From Tistlia consotensis USBA 355 (lineage in GTDB: Bacteria; Pseudomonadota; Alphaproteobacteria; Kiloniellales; DSM-21159), in the NCBI RefSeq assembly GCF_900177295.1, contig NZ_FWZX01000028.1:1-64000 (forward strand): DNA of 64,000 bases, read 5' to 3'. Positions 42,814 to 64,000 of the stretch are shown here, one piece after another. The position numbers and the translations under genes are program-made. The notes under the pieces were generated by a model that was not told the origin of the DNA, ran no database searches, and saw nothing but the letters and a program-made list of their open reading frames with translations. The first letter of the stretch is position 1. The number at the start of each line of letters is the position of its first letter.

Positions 42814-43737
42814 ATGACCATGTCTTTATCGCGATCCGCCGAAATTGCCTGCGATCCATACTCCGAGGTTCTTGCAGCGCTCGGTGCGCGCAGCGTTCGC
42901 GCGACAGGGCTCGAAGCGGCGGGAGACTGGGCGCTCGCCTTCGATGGACGGGCGCGGTTGAAATTCGTCGCCATCACCCGGGGCCAATGCTGGCTTCTGC
43001 TCCCTGGCCGTCCGCCAATAGCCCTCGCGGAAGGCGACGTCGTCCTTGTCAGCAACACGCGCTACACAGTGGCCAGCAATCCGGCGGTCGAGCCGATCGA
43101 CGGTATGCCGCTCTACGCTTCGCCAGGACACAACTTGGTGCGCCTCGGCACGGGAGATGAGACCGCGATGATAGGCGGTGGCAGCGGCTTTGCGGATGGC
43201 GGCGCCTCGTTCGTTCTGGATGCGCTTCCCACATTCCTGCTCGTCGACCGGACCTCACCCACCGCACAGGCTGTCGAAAGGACACTGAAATCTCTAAGAG
43301 CCGAGATCGATCACGCGGAACTAGGCGGTTCGCTCGTCGCCGAGCGCTTGGCGGAAGTTCTCGTCGTCGCGGCGGTCCGCGCTTTCGTGGCCGTCAATCC
43401 GTCAACAAGTGTGGGCTGGATCACCGCGCTGGCAGATCCGCAGATCGGCAAGGCGCTCAGACTGCTGCACAGTGATGTCGCGCGCCGTTGGACGGCGCCG
43501 ATGCTGGCATCGGAGGTCGGCATGTCACGCTCGGCCTTCACGCAACGCTTCGCGGCGCGCGTTGGCCGCCCACCGCTTGACTATCTGATCAACTGGCGGA
43601 TGGTTCTGGCGCGGAGAAAGCTTGACGCGGGCCAGACCGTTGCAGCGGTTGCCGCCGCGGTCGGCTACAGCTCGCAAAGCGCCTTTTCTCATGCTTTCAA
43701 GCGAACATTCGGCCATACGCCACGGTTTGGCGGCTGA
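42814..43737 (+). CDS. AraC-family transcriptional regulator
   Basis: A 307-residue regulator with an N-terminal cupin-like sensor (WALAFDGRARLKFVAITRGQ, LLPGRPPIALAEGDVVLVSN) and a C-terminal AraC pair of helix-turn-helix motifs (WTAPMLASEVGMSRSAFTQRFAARVGRPPLDYLINWRM and AAAVGYSSQSAFSHAFKRTFG). Divergent from the SDR and probably its activator. Lies in the low-GC segment, whose right edge is somewhere in the ~220 bases after this gene. Confidence 0.9.
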   Translation: MTMSLSRSAEIACDPYSEVLAALGARSVRATGLEAAGDWALAFDGRARLKFVAITRGQCWLLLPGRPPIALAEGDVVLVSNTRYTVASNPAVEPIDGMPLYASPGHNLVRLGTGDETAMIGGGSGFADGGASFVLDALPTFLLVDRTSPTAQAVERTLKSLRAEIDHAELGGSLVAERLAEVLVVAAVRAFVAVNPSTSVGWITALADPQIGKALRLLHSDVARRWTAPMLASEVGMSRSAFTQRFAARVGRPPLDYLINWRMVLARRKLDAGQTVAAVAAAVGYSSQSAFSHAFKRTFGHTPRFGG

Positions 43738-43961
43738 CACCCCTTCCACCCAGCTTCGCTATTCGCTTGTCGCTCCAATTGGGAGGGGTATGGCGTAAAC
43801 GTAGTTCTCAGTTTCATCGGCTGCGGCCCGCCAGTATGGCACCGCGGGTCGGTCGCCGGCCTGGTTGCCGCAAGCGCGGCGTCCGGCGCGGCCGAAAGGC
43901 TTGTCCCCGTCGGGACGATCGGGTTGAACTGCGGGCCGGAACCACTCGAGGGCCGCGCTCC

Positions 43962-45344
43962 GTGATCACCGTCGACAGCCTCGGCTCCAGCGCGTTCAAG
44001 CGCGAGCACGGCCTGCGCTACGCCTACGTGCAGGGCTCGATGGTGCGCGGCATCGCCTCGGCGCGCATGGTCGTGGCCATGGGCCGGGCCGGGTTCCTGG
44101 GTTTCCTCGGCACCGGCGCGCGCAGCGTCGAGGCCGTCGAGAGCGCGATCCTCGAGATCAAGGCGGGCCTGGCCGAGGGGCAGCCCTGGGGCGTCAACCT
44201 GCTCGCCAACGCCGCGACGCCGCAGGCCGAGATGGCGGCGGTCGACCTGCTGCTGCGCCACGACGTGCCGCGGATCGAGGCCTCGGCCTACCTGCAGGTC
44301 ACGGCGCCGCTGGTGAAGTACCGCGCCAAGGGCCTGCGGCGCGGCCCCGGCGGCCGCATCCTCTTCGACCGGCTGGTCATGGCCAAGCTGTCGCGGCCCG
44401 AGGTCGCCGCCCAGTTCCTCGCCCCGGCGCCGGAGAGGCTGGTCGCGGCGCTGCTGGCCGACGGCGCGATCACCGCCGAGGAGGCCGAGCTGGTGCGCGC
44501 GGTGCCGATGGCCGACGACCTCTGCGTCGAGGCGGACTCCGGCGGCCACACCGACAGGGGCTCGCTGCCCAGCCTGCTGCCGCCGATGCTGCAGCTGCGC
44601 GACGAGCTGGCGGCGCGCCACGGCCATCCCAAGCCGGTGCGCATCGGCGCCGCCGGCGGCATCGGCACGCCGGCCGCGGCCGCGGCGGCCTTCGTGCTCG
44701 GCGCCGACTTCGTCCTGACCGGCTCGATCAACCAGTGCACCGTCGAGGCCGACACCAGCGAGGCCGTCAAGGACCTGCTGCAGCAGATCGACGTCCAGGA
44801 CACCGGCCACTGCCCGTCCGGCAGCCTCTTCGAGCTCGGCGCCGAGATCCAGGTCGTCAAGAAGGGCCTGTTCTTCCCGGCCCGCGCCAGCAAGCTCTAC
44901 GACCTCTGGCGCCTGCACGGCTCGCTCGACGAGATCGACGCCCGCACCCGCAGGCAGATCCAGGAGAAGTACTTCAGGCGCAGCTTCGAGGCGGTCTGGG
45001 ACGAGACCCGGAGCTTCTACGCCGAGGTCGCTCCGGAAGAGATCGCCAGGGCCGAGGCCAACCCGAAGCACAAGATGGCGCTGATCTTCCGCTGGTACTT
45101 CGTGCACAGCATGCGGCTCGCCGAGCAGGGCGACACCGAGCAGAAGGTCGACTACCAGATCCACTGCGGCCCGGCCCTCGGCGCCTTCAACCACTGGGTC
45201 AAGGGCAGCGGGCTGGAGGACTGGCGCAAGCGCCACGTCGCCGAGATCGCGCTCAGGCTGATGGAGGCCACGGCGGCGCTGCTCGAGGAGCGCTTCGCCG
45301 CCCTCTCCGCCCCGGCCCCCGCCGCCGCGGCGTCGGACGCCTGA
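43962..45344 (+). CDS. pfaD: PfaD-type trans-acting enoyl reductase
   Basis: A 460-residue FMN-dependent enoyl reductase of the PfaD/trans-ER family, used by polyketide lines without built-in ER domains. Visible are LGSSAFKREHGLRYAYVQGSM, VRGIASARMVVAMGRAGFLGFLGTG, NLLANAATPQAEM, the ADSGGHTDRGS active-site stretch, PVRIGAAGGIGTPAAAAAAFVLGADFVLTGS (FMN phosphate loop) and DVQDTGHCPSG. The GTG at 43962 gives the core length of stand-alone trans-ERs; a longer frame starts at 43767 but its N terminus does not resemble the family. It ends 6 bases from the stop of the PKS gene on the other strand, so the two are convergent. Confidence 0.88.
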   Translation: MITVDSLGSSAFKREHGLRYAYVQGSMVRGIASARMVVAMGRAGFLGFLGTGARSVEAVESAILEIKAGLAEGQPWGVNLLANAATPQAEMAAVDLLLRHDVPRIEASAYLQVTAPLVKYRAKGLRRGPGGRILFDRLVMAKLSRPEVAAQFLAPAPERLVAALLADGAITAEEAELVRAVPMADDLCVEADSGGHTDRGSLPSLLPPMLQLRDELAARHGHPKPVRIGAAGGIGTPAAAAAAFVLGADFVLTGSINQCTVEADTSEAVKDLLQQIDVQDTGHCPSGSLFELGAEIQVVKKGLFFPARASKLYDLWRLHGSLDEIDARTRRQIQEKYFRRSFEAVWDETRSFYAEVAPEEIARAEANPKHKMALIFRWYFVHSMRLAEQGDTEQKVDYQIHCGPALGAFNHWVKGSGLEDWRKRHVAEIALRLMEATAALLEERFAALSAPAPAAAASDA

Positions 45345-45350
45345 GCGGGC

Positions 45351-64000
<18,650 letters not shown>

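Noticed and set aside
43738-43751. Possible second attachment site resembling the tRNA-Ser 3' end (CACCCCTTCCACCC)
   Set aside because: Only about 11 of 14 bases match CACCCCCTCCGCCA; too weak and C-rich to call a direct repeat.
43767-43961. N-terminal extension of the PfaD-type protein
   Set aside because: The extra 65 codons are Arg/Gly-rich without family similarity and cross the edge of the low-GC segment, so the GTG at 43962 is preferred.

Overview
The window is a GC-rich chromosomal segment, roughly 70% G+C by eye. The gene families and the rlpA-dacA-tmk-holB-metG-tatD gene order point to an alphaproteobacterium, most likely Rhodospirillales-like. That placement is inferred from gene content and order; no rRNA or other taxonomic marker is present.

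Left part (0-14 kb): the tail of an IS1182-type transposase, then a ydfG-like reductase and mazG on the minus strand. A methyltransferase relic and an atypical SDR follow. Next comes a TRAP transporter operon (dctP-dctQ-dctM) headed by an M29/NicX-like metalloenzyme and transcribed away from a GntR regulator. A plus-strand group pairs an orphan family-5 solute-binding protein with two methyltransferase-like proteins. A family-3 binding protein and one permease follow, with no ATPase gene alongside.

Housekeeping block (14-28.5 kb, minus strand): MBL hydrolase, tatD, metG and holB, then tmk, dacA (D,D-carboxypeptidase) and rlpA. The block is interrupted between holB and tmk by about 7 kb that encodes a polyamine-type ABC importer, an allantoin/hydantoin racemase, a PuuE-type allantoinase and a divergent GntR regulator. 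This interruption looks like a ureide (allantoin-like) uptake and degradation module.

Middle part (28.8-41 kb): a SorA-like sulfite dehydrogenase with a two-haem cytochrome c, MltB, a YdcF protein and a DUF486 membrane protein. Then comes a probable four-carbon acid-sugar module: pdxA2, a DUF1537 kinase and a DeoR regulator run one way, and a second TRAP transporter with an SMP-30/gluconolactonase runs the other way. Family knowledge suggests lactone hydrolysis, import of the acid, phosphorylation, and oxidative decarboxylation to dihydroxyacetone phosphate. A tRNA-Ser(UGA) follows. Beyond it lies a lower-GC segment (about 41-43.8 kb) with a GNAT, an MFS relic, an SDR and an AraC regulator, which looks acquired.

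Right part (44-64 kb): the end of a large polyketide/peptide megasynthase on the minus strand, open at the window edge, with a convergent PfaD-type enoyl reductase six bases from its stop. The visible order is (KR tail)-ACP | KS-[degenerate ACP]-ACP | KS-DH-KR-cMT-ACP | KS-ACP | KS-KR-ACP-ACP | C-A-PCP-TE. No acyltransferase domain is present in any module, so this is a trans-AT line that adds one amino acid last and releases the product with a thioesterase. The most unusual detail is a carrier-like domain whose attachment serine is alanine, inserted inside the region that follows the first KS.
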